This document shows positions 36,178 through 44,756 of a DNA stretch of 53,257 bases, piece after piece. The notes beneath the pieces are model-generated. The model was not told the origin of the DNA and searched no databases. It worked only from the letters and a program-made list of their open reading frames with translations. Origin of the DNA: Sorangiineae bacterium NIC37A_2 (GTDB lineage Bacteria; Myxococcota_A; Polyangia; Polyangiales; Polyangiaceae); contig NASX01000032.1 in the NCBI GenBank assembly GCA_002085155.1, positions 1-53,257 on the forward strand, given 5' to 3'. The first letter of the stretch is position 1. Each line of letters begins with the position of its first letter. The position numbers and the translations under genes are program-made.

Positions 36178-36699
36178 TTACTGCTCAGAGCCGCGGTGAG
36201 CGTGAGGATGTTCGTCGTTTCCAGAGAAATCGGAATTATCCCCGGATGACGAGGAATGATCGTGTCCGCCATGGCCGCAGCGAGCATCTCTCCACCCGAC
36301 CCAGTAAGGCCCGTCGGGCCCATGCTCCCGCTTCCAGATCGGCACGTCGTGTTTGATGCGGTCGATGAGCAGACGACAGGCGCGGAAGGCCTCCGCCCGG
36401 TGAGGCGCGGCGGCGACGCAGATGACGGCGGCTTCACCGACTTCGAGGGAGCCGAGGCGATGGGCCGCTGCCACGCGCACGCCAGGGATCTCTTGTTCGA
36501 TGCCTGCTCCGATGCGCGCGAGCTGCTTCTCCGCCATCGAAGGGTAACCGTGGTACTCGAGCAGCGTCACAGGGCGACCGTCCTCATGATTGCGCACCAC
36601 GCCGAGGAAAAGATCGACGCCTCCGAACTCAGGCGCTGCTACGAGGGCGAGCAGTCGGGCGACGTCGAGGGGCTCGGTTTGAACAATGAAACGGCTCAT
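36178..36699 (-). CDS. moaE: Molybdopterin synthase catalytic subunit with His-rich tail
   Basis: MoaE holds cyclic pyranopterin phosphate while MoaD delivers sulfur to make molybdopterin. The core (residues 1-140) shows GVDLFLGVVRNHEDGRPVTLLEYHGYPSMAEKQL, AAAHRLGSLEVGEAAVICVAAAPHRAEAFRACRLLIDRIKHDVPIWKREH, including the catalytic lysines of the HDVPIWKRE segment. After it comes an unusual 30-residue tail rich in His, Ser, Asp and Gly (GHGGHDHSSSS...HPHAHRG). Its ATG overlaps the moaC stop by four bases. No moaD is in the window. Confidence 0.93.
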   Translation of the reverse strand: MSRFIVQTEPLDVARLLALVAAPEFGGVDLFLGVVRNHEDGRPVTLLEYHGYPSMAEKQLARIGAGIEQEIPGVRVAAAHRLGSLEVGEAAVICVAAAPHRAEAFRACRLLIDRIKHDVPIWKREHGPDGPYWVGWRDARCGHGGHDHSSSSGDNSDFSGNDEHPHAHRGSEQ

Positions 36700-37604
36700 G
36701 GGTCCTCGGCGCGCACGAAGAAATCACTTTGTCCCCCCGACTTGGAGATGAGGCGTGTGGGCCCGAGGGTCATCGCTCGGTCGATGCCTTTGAGCATGTC
36801 GTAGATGGTCAGGGCGGCAGCGGAGGCGCCGACCATCGCCTCCATTTCGACGCCGGTCCCGGCTCGAACCTCCGTTTCGCACAAAATCCGCAGGGTGTTC
36901 TTTCTGTTCTCAGCGGGGCTGAAGGAGATGTTGACGTGGGAGAGGGCCAGCGGATGACAGAGCGGGATCCAGTCGGAGGTCTTCTTCGCGCCCATGATTC
37001 CGGCCAAACGCGCCACCTCGAGCACATTCCCTTTCGGGGCATCGTTGCGCTCGAGAGCGCTGAAAGCGACCTCAGACATTGTCACAAAAGACTCAGCGAC
37101 TGCGCGACGTTTGGTCTCGGGTTTGTCGGTGATGCGCACCATGCGCAGCGCTCCGTCGTGACCGAGGTGTGTCGAGAGCGCGGTGGCTCCGACGATCTCT
37201 TCGTAGGCGAGATGAAGTCGAAAAAGGTCGGAGCGGGCGCGCCCCCGCGCTTCACACTTGACCAGCGCGTAGCGATCGAGCGGGCTCAGGCTCTGCCAGA
37301 CTTTGGGCGCGAGGGGGCGCTCGGGGCCGAGGGCTTCGAGGAGGTGGTCGGGGGCGACGCTCGGGGAGGGCTCTGGGATCTTGTCGAGCGACTCCGTCGT
37401 GGCGCCTTTCAGGAGCTCGCTGACGGCGCGTTCGTCGACGAGGGGCGCCTCGCCGAGCTCCGAGAGGGAGCGGCGCGTTTCCAGCGGCAACGCTTGGTAT
37501 GAAGGGAGGGAGAGCTTGAGTCCCGCGCGATCGAGGGCGCGCCGGGCGCTCAGGGACATGAGGGAATCCCCAGCTTCGGGACCTTCAAACTTGTACACCT
37601 TCAC
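36696..37604 (-). CDS. moaC: Nitrate reductase associated domain fused to MoaC
   Basis: The 302-residue protein starts at GTG 37602-37604. Residues 158-300 are MoaC (cyclic pyranopterin monophosphate synthase): VRITDKPETKRRAVAE, AGIMGAKKTSDWIPLCHPLALSHV, GVEMEA at 251-256, AALTIYDMLKGID and KSGGQS. MoaC with MoaA makes the pterin intermediate. Residues 1-140 are an extra domain: KFEGPEAGDSLM, ALDRAGLKLSLPSYQALP and VWQSLSPLDRYALVKCEARG. The order of KFE..DSL, the LD.(C/A)GIKLSL segment, a proline-rich spacer and W..L(T/S)PL(Q/D)R(F/Y)ALxK resembles the cyanobacterial nitrate reductase associated family (NarM). That domain match is my recollection, not a search. Four-base overlap with moaE. 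Confidence 0.85.
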   Translation of the reverse strand: MKVYKFEGPEAGDSLMSLSARRALDRAGLKLSLPSYQALPLETRRSLSELGEAPLVDERAVSELLKGATTESLDKIPEPSPSVAPDHLLEALGPERPLAPKVWQSLSPLDRYALVKCEARGRARSDLFRLHLAYEEIVGATALSTHLGHDGALRMVRITDKPETKRRAVAESFVTMSEVAFSALERNDAPKGNVLEVARLAGIMGAKKTSDWIPLCHPLALSHVNISFSPAENRKNTLRILCETEVRAGTGVEMEAMVGASAAALTIYDMLKGIDRAMTLGPTRLISKSGGQSDFFVRAEDP

Positions 37605-37767
37605 GCGCTGACGATAGCGGAGCGCGCGGAAGGGCGCAGCCTCGGACGCCAGTCCGGCGGTGTTGTTTCGTGGGTTTCGAGGCTGAGCGGCTGTCGGCTG
37701 AGGCGACCTTTCGGCTTGGAGGAAACAGGGCCGTGCGAGCAGAGGGCGCGCGAGCTAACGTTGGCTC

Positions 37768-38781
37768 GTGGCGATGCTGCTGGATCGGCTGGGCCGACCG
37801 CTGTCCGACTTGCGTTTGAGCGTCACGGACAGGTGCAACTTTCGCTGCCCCTATTGCATGCCACGGGGGGCACCGGGGTCATCGTCGTTCCTGCCGAGGA
37901 AAGAGATCTTGAGCTTCGAGGAGCTCACTCTCGTCGCGAGAGTGTTCCGAGAGCTGGGCGTGCGGAAGATCAGGCTGACGGGAGGTGAGCCGCTCTTACG
38001 CCGGGACTTGCCGCGGCTGGTCGAGCGCTTGCGCGCGCTCGATGTGGAGCTTGCCCTCACGACGAACGGCGTGCTCCTGCCGCGCTTTGCGCGCGAGCTC
38101 CGGCAGGCGGGGCTCGATCGGGTGACGGTCAGTCTCGACGCGCTCGACGGGCAGGTGTTTCAGGCGATGAGCGACGCGCCGGGGTTCGGGCCCGCAGATG
38201 TCCTCGCGGGGATCGAGGCGGCGGAGCGAGCGGGGTTCACGGTGCTCAAGATCAACTGTGTGGTGCGCCGGGGTGTGAACGATAGCGAAGTCCCTCGGCT
38301 CATCGAACGCTTCGCTCACACTCCGCATGTCCTTCGCTTCATCGAGTATATGGACGTCGGGACGCAGAACGGCTGGCGGAGGAGCGAAGTTCTCCCGACA
38401 GCCGAGCTCCAGCGAAAACTCGAAGAGCTCGGCGAGCTGATCCCGTTGCCGCGGGAGCGAGCGAGCGACGTCGCCGAAGAGTACCAATTTCGCGGCGCGC
38501 GCCTCGGGTTCATCTCGAGCGTGAGTGCGCCTTTCTGTGGGAGCTGCAGTCGAGCGCGGGTGGCCGCGGATGGCGGGCTCTTCGGATGTTTGTTTGGGCC
38601 TCGTCTGGTCGATCTGAAGCCAATTCTTCGCGGAAGCGCTGACTCAGAACGAGAACTCGCGGACACGATCGCGCGGTATTGGCGCGCGCGCGCCGATCGC
38701 TACTCGGAAGAGCGGAGCAAGCAGAGGCGACTCCCTCTCGCATGGGGAGCTCGCGCGGAGATGTCCCGGCTCGGCGGGTGA
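37768..38781 (+). CDS. moaA: GTP 3',8-cyclase
   Basis: MoaA is a radical SAM enzyme that rearranges GTP to the first pterin precursor of molybdenum cofactor. It binds one 4Fe-4S cluster through C23-x3-C27-x2-C30 (DRCNFRCPYC) and a second through FCGSC...GLFGC in the C-terminal third. The protein ends in LGG, the conserved double glycine needed for activity. Start GTG 37768 or ATG 37774. It is divergent from moaC-moaE, giving a shared 163-bp control region. Confidence 0.94.
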   Translation: MAMLLDRLGRPLSDLRLSVTDRCNFRCPYCMPRGAPGSSSFLPRKEILSFEELTLVARVFRELGVRKIRLTGGEPLLRRDLPRLVERLRALDVELALTTNGVLLPRFARELRQAGLDRVTVSLDALDGQVFQAMSDAPGFGPADVLAGIEAAERAGFTVLKINCVVRRGVNDSEVPRLIERFAHTPHVLRFIEYMDVGTQNGWRRSEVLPTAELQRKLEELGELIPLPRERASDVAEEYQFRGARLGFISSVSAPFCGSCSRARVAADGGLFGCLFGPRLVDLKPILRGSADSERELADTIARYWRARADRYSEERSKQRRLPLAWGARAEMSRLGG

Positions 38782-38791
38782 TGAGAGCACC

Positions 38792-41032
38792 CTAACCCTC
38801 GTCTCGTCCACCTGGCTTGCGATAAGGCATGGGGTAGACACTCGTCGCGCGCGGGGCGGGGCGGAGGCGCTGCGTCTTGAGGGTGGTTTGGGAGCCGCGG
38901 GAGAGGGCGCGCGCGTCTTCGATGAACTGAGACTGGCTCCGGCGCGGGGGCTCTCCTTCTTCGACAGGGACGCGGCGATAACTCCCGTCGGGCTCGAGCT
39001 GCCAGGTCTTCTGGTTGTCGGTGAGCATCAGCTCGAGGATTTCGTGACGGACGCGATGCTGGAGCTTTGGGTCGAGGATCGGAAAGACAGTCTCGACCCG
39101 GCGCCTGAAGTTCCGCGGCATCCAGTCGCTGCTGCCCAGGTAGACCTCGGGGCTCCCGCCGTTTTCGAAATAGAAGATGCGCGCGTGCTCGAGGAAACGG
39201 TCCACTTGGGCTAGGACGCGGATGTTTTCGCTGAGGCCTGGGACACCGGGGCGAAGACAACAGATGCCCCGCACGAGCAGGTCAATGCGCACTCCGGCGT
39301 TCGAGGCGGCATACAGGCCCGCGATGATGTCCGGATCGACGAGAGAGTTCATCTTCGCGATCACGTAAGCGGGGCGCCCGTTTTCGGCGTGGGTCTTCTC
39401 ACGATGCAAGAAGCCGAGCATTGCTTCGTGGAGCCCGAGGGGCGCGAGCAGGAGCTGGCGCCAGCGAGCGGGCGCGGAGTAACCCGTCAACAGGTTAAAA
39501 AGGCTCGTGACGTCTTCGCCGATGTCGTCCCGGGCGGTGAAGAGCGACATGTCCGCGTAGAGGCGCGCCGTTTGTTGGTTGTAGTTTCCGGTCGAGAGGT
39601 GAACGTAGCGGCGGAGCACGTCACCTTCCCGGCGCACCACGAGCAGCACCTTGGCGTGGGTCTTGAAGCCGAGCAGCCCGTACATCACGTTCACGCCCGA
39701 GCGCTCGAGGGCGCGAGCCCATTGGATGTTCGAGGCCTCGTCGAAGCGCGCCTTGAGCTCGACCACGGCGGTGACTTGTTTTCCGAGCTCGGCCGCGCGC
39801 TGGAGCGCGCGGACGAGTGGTGACTCACCACCGGTTCGATAGAGCGTCTGTTTGATGGCGAGGACGTCCGGGTCTTCCGCCGCCTGCATGACAAAATCGA
39901 TCACCGCCTCGAAGGACTCGTAGGGATGGTGCAAAAGGACGTCTCCGGCGCGGATCGTCTCGAAGAAGTCCTCGCTGTCCCGGAGCGGAGGGACGTAGAC
40001 CGGGCTAAAGGGCGGGTCTTTGTACTCGGGCAGATCTTCGCCGCGGGTGAGCGCGGCCATGGCGTCGAGCATGAGCGGGGCCTGGGACGTGTAGACGTCG
40101 AGCTCCGGATTCAGCTCGAGCTCATCACAAAGCCACTGGACCGACTCGCGAGGCGCCTCGCCGGAGATCTCGAGACGTACGGCCTGACCGCGCTCTCTCT
40201 TCCTGAGCTCGGTCTGGATCGTGAGGAGCAGGTCTTCGCCCTCGTCTTCGTCGACGTCGATGTCGAAGTTACGAGTGACGCGGAAGGCGAAGTAGCCGAG
40301 CAGCGGTTGGTTCGGGAAGAGGCGCGCAGCCTGGCGGAAGATGACCTCTTCGAGGGTCACGAAGGCCGTGCGCATGTTCGGCATCGTGACCGGGACCAGG
40401 CGCGGCAAGCTCGCGGGAAGCTGGACGATGCCGAAGGCGGGTTCGGCTCGATCGCGCTGCTCAAAGCGGAAACAGACGTTGATGTTCTTGTTGCGCAGGT
40501 GGGGGAAGGGGTGCGCCGGGTCGATGGCGATCGGCGTCAGGACCGGGAAGACGTTCGCCTCGAAGGTCGTCGACAGCGAGCTCACTCCCTCAGGGGAGAG
40601 CTCGTCAGGCGAGACAGTTCCGAGCCCGGCGGCGCGGAGCGCCGGGTGGACTTGGTTCAGCCAGATCGACGAGTGCGTCTCGCAGAGGTCATGGGCTCGG
40701 CGCGCGATGAGGGAGAGCTGCGCTTCGGGGGACAGTCGGTCGGGGGATTGTTCCGTGACGTTGCCGTGGCGTTGGGCCTGGAGCCCCGCGACGCGCACCA
40801 TGAAGAACTCATCGAGGTTCGAGGCGAAAATCGAGAGGAACTTCAGGCGCTCAAAGAGCGGTACTTCATCAGAGGCAGCCTCGGCCAAGACGCGCGCGTT
40901 GAACTCCAGCCAGGAGAGCTCCCGGTTGATGTAGGTCTCGGTGCCCTGGACCGGCGGAAGTTTTCCTCCGACGAGCGGGATATGGTCCGGGAGACTGACT
41001 CGCGAGACCTTCTGTCGCGCCTTAGAAGCCAT
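38792..41032 (-). CDS. ppk1: Polyphosphate kinase 1
   Basis: The 746-residue enzyme polymerises the terminal phosphate of ATP into polyphosphate. Landmarks are INRELSWLEFNARVLAEA at the N-terminus, the head domain with FLSIFASNLDEFFMVRVAGL, the autophosphorylated histidine in GLLGFKTHAKVLLVVRR, and YLGSSDWMPRNFRRRVE, which holds the second catalytic histidine-loop region. ATG 41030-41032 (MASKARQKV) is the chosen start; the frame stays open to 41134, where 23-base direct repeats lie. The C-terminal tail of 60 residues is basic and probably disordered. Confidence 0.95.
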   Translation of the reverse strand: MASKARQKVSRVSLPDHIPLVGGKLPPVQGTETYINRELSWLEFNARVLAEAASDEVPLFERLKFLSIFASNLDEFFMVRVAGLQAQRHGNVTEQSPDRLSPEAQLSLIARRAHDLCETHSSIWLNQVHPALRAAGLGTVSPDELSPEGVSSLSTTFEANVFPVLTPIAIDPAHPFPHLRNKNINVCFRFEQRDRAEPAFGIVQLPASLPRLVPVTMPNMRTAFVTLEEVIFRQAARLFPNQPLLGYFAFRVTRNFDIDVDEDEGEDLLLTIQTELRKRERGQAVRLEISGEAPRESVQWLCDELELNPELDVYTSQAPLMLDAMAALTRGEDLPEYKDPPFSPVYVPPLRDSEDFFETIRAGDVLLHHPYESFEAVIDFVMQAAEDPDVLAIKQTLYRTGGESPLVRALQRAAELGKQVTAVVELKARFDEASNIQWARALERSGVNVMYGLLGFKTHAKVLLVVRREGDVLRRYVHLSTGNYNQQTARLYADMSLFTARDDIGEDVTSLFNLLTGYSAPARWRQLLLAPLGLHEAMLGFLHREKTHAENGRPAYVIAKMNSLVDPDIIAGLYAASNAGVRIDLLVRGICCLRPGVPGLSENIRVLAQVDRFLEHARIFYFENGGSPEVYLGSSDWMPRNFRRRVETVFPILDPKLQHRVRHEILELMLTDNQKTWQLEPDGSYRRVPVEEGEPPRRSQSQFIEDARALSRGSQTTLKTQRLRPAPRATSVYPMPYRKPGGRDEG

Positions 41033-41059
41033 GGAATCTAAGGTTTTTATGTCATGGCG

Positions 41060-41142
41060 CGCCCTGTCCACCAAGGCGGAGAGAAAACGATCTCTCCTGG
41101 GTCTCCAGGACGACGCCCTCGCCCTGTCCACCAAGGCGGAGA
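41060..41142. repeat. Two 23-bp direct repeats, exact 60-bp period, upstream of ppk1
   Basis: CGCCCTGTCCACCAAGGCGG plus AGA occurs at 41060-41082 and 41120-41142. The period of 60 bases is 20 codons, and the minus-strand frame open upstream of ppk1 would read VDRAR twice. Either it is a repeated site in the promoter region or the ppk1 reading frame starts further upstream than chosen. Confidence 0.75.
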
Positions 41143-41256
41143 CGAAACCGCGGAGACGCTCCGAGAAACTGGTGGGAGAAAGTGCGCGCGGAAGAACGTC
41201 GACCGGATGCGGAAGTCGACGCTCTTCGCGAAATGGTCAGAGGAGCCCTGACGCCA

Positions 41257-41964
41257 TCAGAAGGGCAGAATCTCTCCGTCCTTCACGAACTGACCGGTGA
41301 CGCTGGAAGGGAGCAAAATCGTCTTGAGCAGCCCCGCGGCGGAGTCTTCGGGGACGCCGGGGGCCTTTGGACCACCGAGGTCGGTCCGGACCCAACCGGG
41401 ATCGAAGGCAAGCACCGAGATCTTCCCGGCCCACTCTTTCGCTTGGAGCATCGTGAGTCCATTGAGAGACCATTTGCTCAAGCGATAGGAGGCGATTTTC
41501 GGCTCGAGCATGCCGGAAAAAGTTCCAGCGCCCGAGGAAACGTTGATCACGCGCGGCTCAGTGCCCAGTTCGAGCAACGAAAGCAGAGCGCGTGTGATGC
41601 GGAAGGGGGCGAGCAGGTTGATGGCGAGGGTTTCTTCGAGCTTTCCCTCGGGCTCGGCGGTCAGTTCAGGCTCGTGGGAGAGCATGACTCCTGCATTGTT
41701 AACGATCACATCGAGGCCATCGAAGATCGACGCGACACCTTTCCGGATCGTTTCCGCCGCAGTGTCACTGGCGAGATCTGCGCAGATGCCGTGGTATTCG
41801 CCGAGCCCCGAGAGCTCAGCGCGAACGCTCTCGAGCCGAGCAGGATCGCGCGCAACACCAATCACTCGAGCACCTTCGCGAAGGAGAAGTCGAGCGCTGG
41901 CGAGACCTACGCCGCGGGAGACGCCTGTGAGAAGAATTCGACGATTTCTGAGAAGACTGGACAC
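41257..41964 (-). CDS. SDR family oxidoreductase
   Basis: A classical short-chain dehydrogenase of 235 residues. It has the NAD(P) loop TGVSRGVGLASARLL (TGxxxGxG), NNAGVML (the NNAG motif), the active-site serine in INVSSGAG and the YxxxK pair (SYRLSKWSL). The substrate cannot be predicted. It is the same strand as the Mla-like genes, with 69 bp after the MlaF-like stop, and may be on their transcript. Confidence 0.9.
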   Translation of the reverse strand: MSSLLRNRRILLTGVSRGVGLASARLLLREGARVIGVARDPARLESVRAELSGLGEYHGICADLASDTAAETIRKGVASIFDGLDVIVNNAGVMLSHEPELTAEPEGKLEETLAINLLAPFRITRALLSLLELGTEPRVINVSSGAGTFSGMLEPKIASYRLSKWSLNGLTMLQAKEWAGKISVLAFDPGWVRTDLGGPKAPGVPEDSAAGLLKTILLPSSVTGQFVKDGEILPF

Positions 41965-42033
41965 GGCGTGTCCATATCAGCAGAAACCGAGAACTGGAAG
42001 CGCTTTCAGATGCGCACTTTTCCGAATTCTTTC

Positions 42034-42855
42034 CTATCCTGGGTGCCAGCTTCCCGAAACCGGGCTCGGCGGGACGAGGGAGTGTACTTCAGTTCGGGTG
42101 GTGAGTTGACCCCCGGCGAGGCGGAATCCGGGAACCCCGAGTCTTTCCATTAAAATTCCACGGTTTGTGCCGACCACCAGGGTGACCTTGGGGTCGTCGC
42201 GGAGCTTGCAGAGCAGCTCGTGGATGACGAGGGCCGTGCGCTGGTCGAGGCCGACGTCCGGGTCGTCGAAGAAAAAGAAGGTCGGCTCGATGGCCATGGC
42301 CCGGGCCAGGGCCACCCGTTTCCGGTTCCCGAAGGACATGTGGGCCGGGAGCTCGCTCCAGTCCTTCCGGTCAATGCGGCAGAGCTCGAGCACCTCGGTC
42401 GTGCGGTCTTCGATTTGCGCCTCGGTCATCCCGAGGACGTCCGCGTGATAGTGGAGTGCGAGGGAGACGTTCGCGCGCGCGCTCAAGTTCGCGAGCAATC
42501 CGCCTTCCTGAAAGACGAAGCCCACGCGGAGACCATGACGGAAACGTTCGCTCGGCAGGAGCGGAGTGATCGGAAAGCCGGAGAGGAGAACTTTCCCTTG
42601 CACAGGCGCGAGCAATCCCGCGCAGAGATAGAGGAGCGTCGACTTGCCGCTGCCGACGCCGCCTGTGACGACCGCGGACTCTCCTTGTAAAAGTTCCCAG
42701 CTCGTATCGACCAAGATCTTCTGGCCGCCCGGATAGCTGAAGTGAACCCGGTCGAGGGTGATGCCCGGTTCAGAGGGTTCTGTGCGAGCGCTCCGAGTAG
42801 ACTGGGGCGCAGAATGCCGTGCGATCACGCCCGGAGGCAGAGGCGGCTCGATCAT
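42034..42855 (-). CDS. MlaF-like ABC transporter ATPase, altered Walker B
   Basis: Start ATG 42853-42855 overlaps the permease stop as ATGA; an earlier open frame to 43005 runs inside the permease gene. The 273-residue ATPase has Walker A GGVGSGKST, an ABC signature-like HMSFGNRKRVALARAM, and Walker B FFFFDDPDVGLD. The position that is normally catalytic glutamate (DEP) is aspartate (DDP) here, so hydrolysis may be weak or altered. With the MlaE-like permease it forms the membrane core of a lipid transporter that moves phospholipid between membranes. Confidence 0.85.
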   Translation of the reverse strand: MIEPPLPPGVIARHSAPQSTRSARTEPSEPGITLDRVHFSYPGGQKILVDTSWELLQGESAVVTGGVGSGKSTLLYLCAGLLAPVQGKVLLSGFPITPLLPSERFRHGLRVGFVFQEGGLLANLSARANVSLALHYHADVLGMTEAQIEDRTTEVLELCRIDRKDWSELPAHMSFGNRKRVALARAMAIEPTFFFFDDPDVGLDQRTALVIHELLCKLRDDPKVTLVVGTNRGILMERLGVPGFRLAGGQLTTRTEVHSLVPPSPVSGSWHPG

Positions 42856-43682
42856 GCGAGACGGGCTCCCGAGACCCAGTAGAAAAGGACGGTCGCAACT
42901 GCGTTGAAGATGATGCAGGCGAGGAGAGTCTGAACCACGGCGCGGCTCGCTTTGATCGGAACTTCCGTCGGAGAGGTTCCGACGTCGAGACCATAATAGG
43001 AGCAAAGCCAGCCGACGATCCCGCCCATGCCCACGGCCTTCGTCAGAAAGAGCGGAAGGTCGACGGGAGTGAGTCCGGCGCTGATGCCCGCGAGCCAGTC
43101 GGGCGCGCCGTGAGGATCCATAGCGAAGGCGGCAATCGAGCCACCGACGACGGCCATGGCCGAGAAGTAAACGGTCAGAATTGGCAGGCTCACGATGGTC
43201 GCGACGATGCGCGGCCAGACCAAAAAGCGCGGCGGATCGATGCCGAGGGAAGCCAGCGCGAGCACCTCAGAGTTCACGCGCATCACGCCGAGCTCGGTCG
43301 CGATGGCGGTGCCACTCCGGCCGGCGACGAGGATCGCCGTCACGAGAGGGGCGAGCTCTCGGAGCACAATGGCAACGAGCACGCGGCCAGCGGTCTCCCG
43401 TTCGAAAGCCCCCGCGAGCAGCTCCGTCTGCACGATCAAGGTCGCGCCGATGAACATGGCGACGACGCTGATCAGGCCGAGCGCCTGGAAGCTCGTATAA
43501 AAAATCTGGCGGAGGGCGATCCCGCGACACACAGCGCGCGCGCCCGCGCCGGGCGCGCGCGCGGCGCGGAAGGCTGAGATCCAGGTGACCCCGAGCCCTC
43601 CGGCGACGCGCATCAAATGCAGCGTCGTAGCCCCGATCTCTTCGAGCGTAGAGGTGCGTCGGGGCTCGGCGTCTGAACTCAT
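42852..43682 (-). CDS. MlaE-like permease
   Basis: The 276-residue protein matches the MlaE/YrbE family: about five hydrophobic helices, with FIGATLIVQTELLAG, VLRELAPLVTAILVAGRSGTAIATELGVMRV (the conserved ELGPV-type coupling helix), and ATIVSLPILTVYFSAMAVVGG near the middle. It carries the membrane part of a phospholipid transporter. MlaD, MlaC and MlaB partners are not in the window, so the substrate-binding MCE protein must be elsewhere. Confidence 0.9.
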   Translation of the reverse strand: MSSDAEPRRTSTLEEIGATTLHLMRVAGGLGVTWISAFRAARAPGAGARAVCRGIALRQIFYTSFQALGLISVVAMFIGATLIVQTELLAGAFERETAGRVLVAIVLRELAPLVTAILVAGRSGTAIATELGVMRVNSEVLALASLGIDPPRFLVWPRIVATIVSLPILTVYFSAMAVVGGSIAAFAMDPHGAPDWLAGISAGLTPVDLPLFLTKAVGMGGIVGWLCSYYGLDVGTSPTEVPIKASRAVVQTLLACIIFNAVATVLFYWVSGARLA

Positions 43683-43701
43683 GAGGTCGGGAGCGCGCGG
43701 C

Positions 43702-44694
43702 TCAGTTCGCGTTCTTCGGAGCGCGCGTCGTCTTCCGGTGCATGACCTCGAGGGGCATCGTCTCGCTCTTCACTTCCTTGTACGGGTCCGCGATCAGTGC
43801 GGCGACCGCGCGAGCGCCCCAGGTTCCGAACTCTTGCATCGGCTGCTTGATGGTCGTGAGTCCCATGACATCCATGAGCGGCTGATCGTCGAAACCGACG
43901 ACCTGAATTTCTTCAGGGACCTTGCGTCCGAGCTTCTGCAGTTCGCGGACGATCCCGACCGCGAGCGTATCACAGGTGCACGCGATGCCATCGACGTTCG
44001 GCACCTCGCGGAGCAGGTGCTCCACCATGCTCGCGCCAGCTTCGATATCGAGCGCGTCGGCCTCGAAGACGCGGCTCGATGGCGGGCTGGCCTCGAGGAA
44101 ACCCTTTTCCCGGTCCAACAGGACGCGGGACTTGCGCGTACCGAGCACGAGCACCTGATTCTGAGAACCTCCCTCGGAGAGGGTGCGGCTCAGGATGCGC
44201 CCGCCTTCCACGTTATCGACGCGGGCGTGGGGAACTTTCGCGCGATCGCAGTCGAGGGCGATGATCGGAATTCCAAGGTTTTCGAACTGAGCCTGGCGCT
44301 CGTCGCTCAGCTCCACGGAGCAAAGGAGCACACCTTCGCAGCCTCGCTCGGTGAGCAGTCGCTCCAGCTGACGATCGGCATCTTCGCTATCGCGCACGTT
44401 AACAAGCACGAAATCCACGCCTGCTTGGCGCAGCTCGCTTGTCATCGGCTTGCACACGTTGAAGTAGAACGTAGAGGTAAAGAAAGGAGCCAGGGCAGCA
44501 ACCCTCGGGCGGCTGGGTGCACCAGCCGCGAGCCGCCGTGCGGCGGCGTTCGGGCGGAAGCCGAGTTCGTTCATTGCTGCTTGAACCTGGGCACGTGTGC
44601 GGTCCGAGACTCTGGAGGATCCGTTGATGACGCGGCTGACGGTGGCGATGCCGACCCCGGCGCGCTCGGCGATGTCGTAGATTGTAGAGGCCAT
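43702..44694 (-). CDS. LacI family transcriptional regulator
   Basis: The 330-residue protein has a LacI helix-turn-helix (TIYDIAERAGVGIATVSRVINGSSRVSDRTRAQVQAAM, residues 3-41) followed by a periplasmic-binding-protein-like effector domain. It is on the same strand as, and 62 bp downstream of, the gluconokinase gene, so it probably responds to gluconate or a related sugar acid as GntR does. That assignment is inference from context. Confidence 0.92.
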   Translation of the reverse strand: MASTIYDIAERAGVGIATVSRVINGSSRVSDRTRAQVQAAMNELGFRPNAAARRLAAGAPSRPRVAALAPFFTSTFYFNVCKPMTSELRQAGVDFVLVNVRDSEDADRQLERLLTERGCEGVLLCSVELSDERQAQFENLGIPIIALDCDRAKVPHARVDNVEGGRILSRTLSEGGSQNQVLVLGTRKSRVLLDREKGFLEASPPSSRVFEADALDIEAGASMVEHLLREVPNVDGIACTCDTLAVGIVRELQKLGRKVPEEIQVVGFDDQPLMDVMGLTTIKQPMQEFGTWGARAVAALIADPYKEVKSETMPLEVMHRKTTRAPKNAN

Positions 44695-44756
44695 GAAAGA
44701 TCGTGGAAGCGAAGAAATTCCGCGTCAAATGGAGTAGTCAGGCTTTTCGATCAGAG

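Noticed and set aside
39926-41041. Long plus-strand frame of 371 codons
   Set aside because: It lies entirely opposite ppk1, whose motifs are complete; the plus frame has no recognisable domain.
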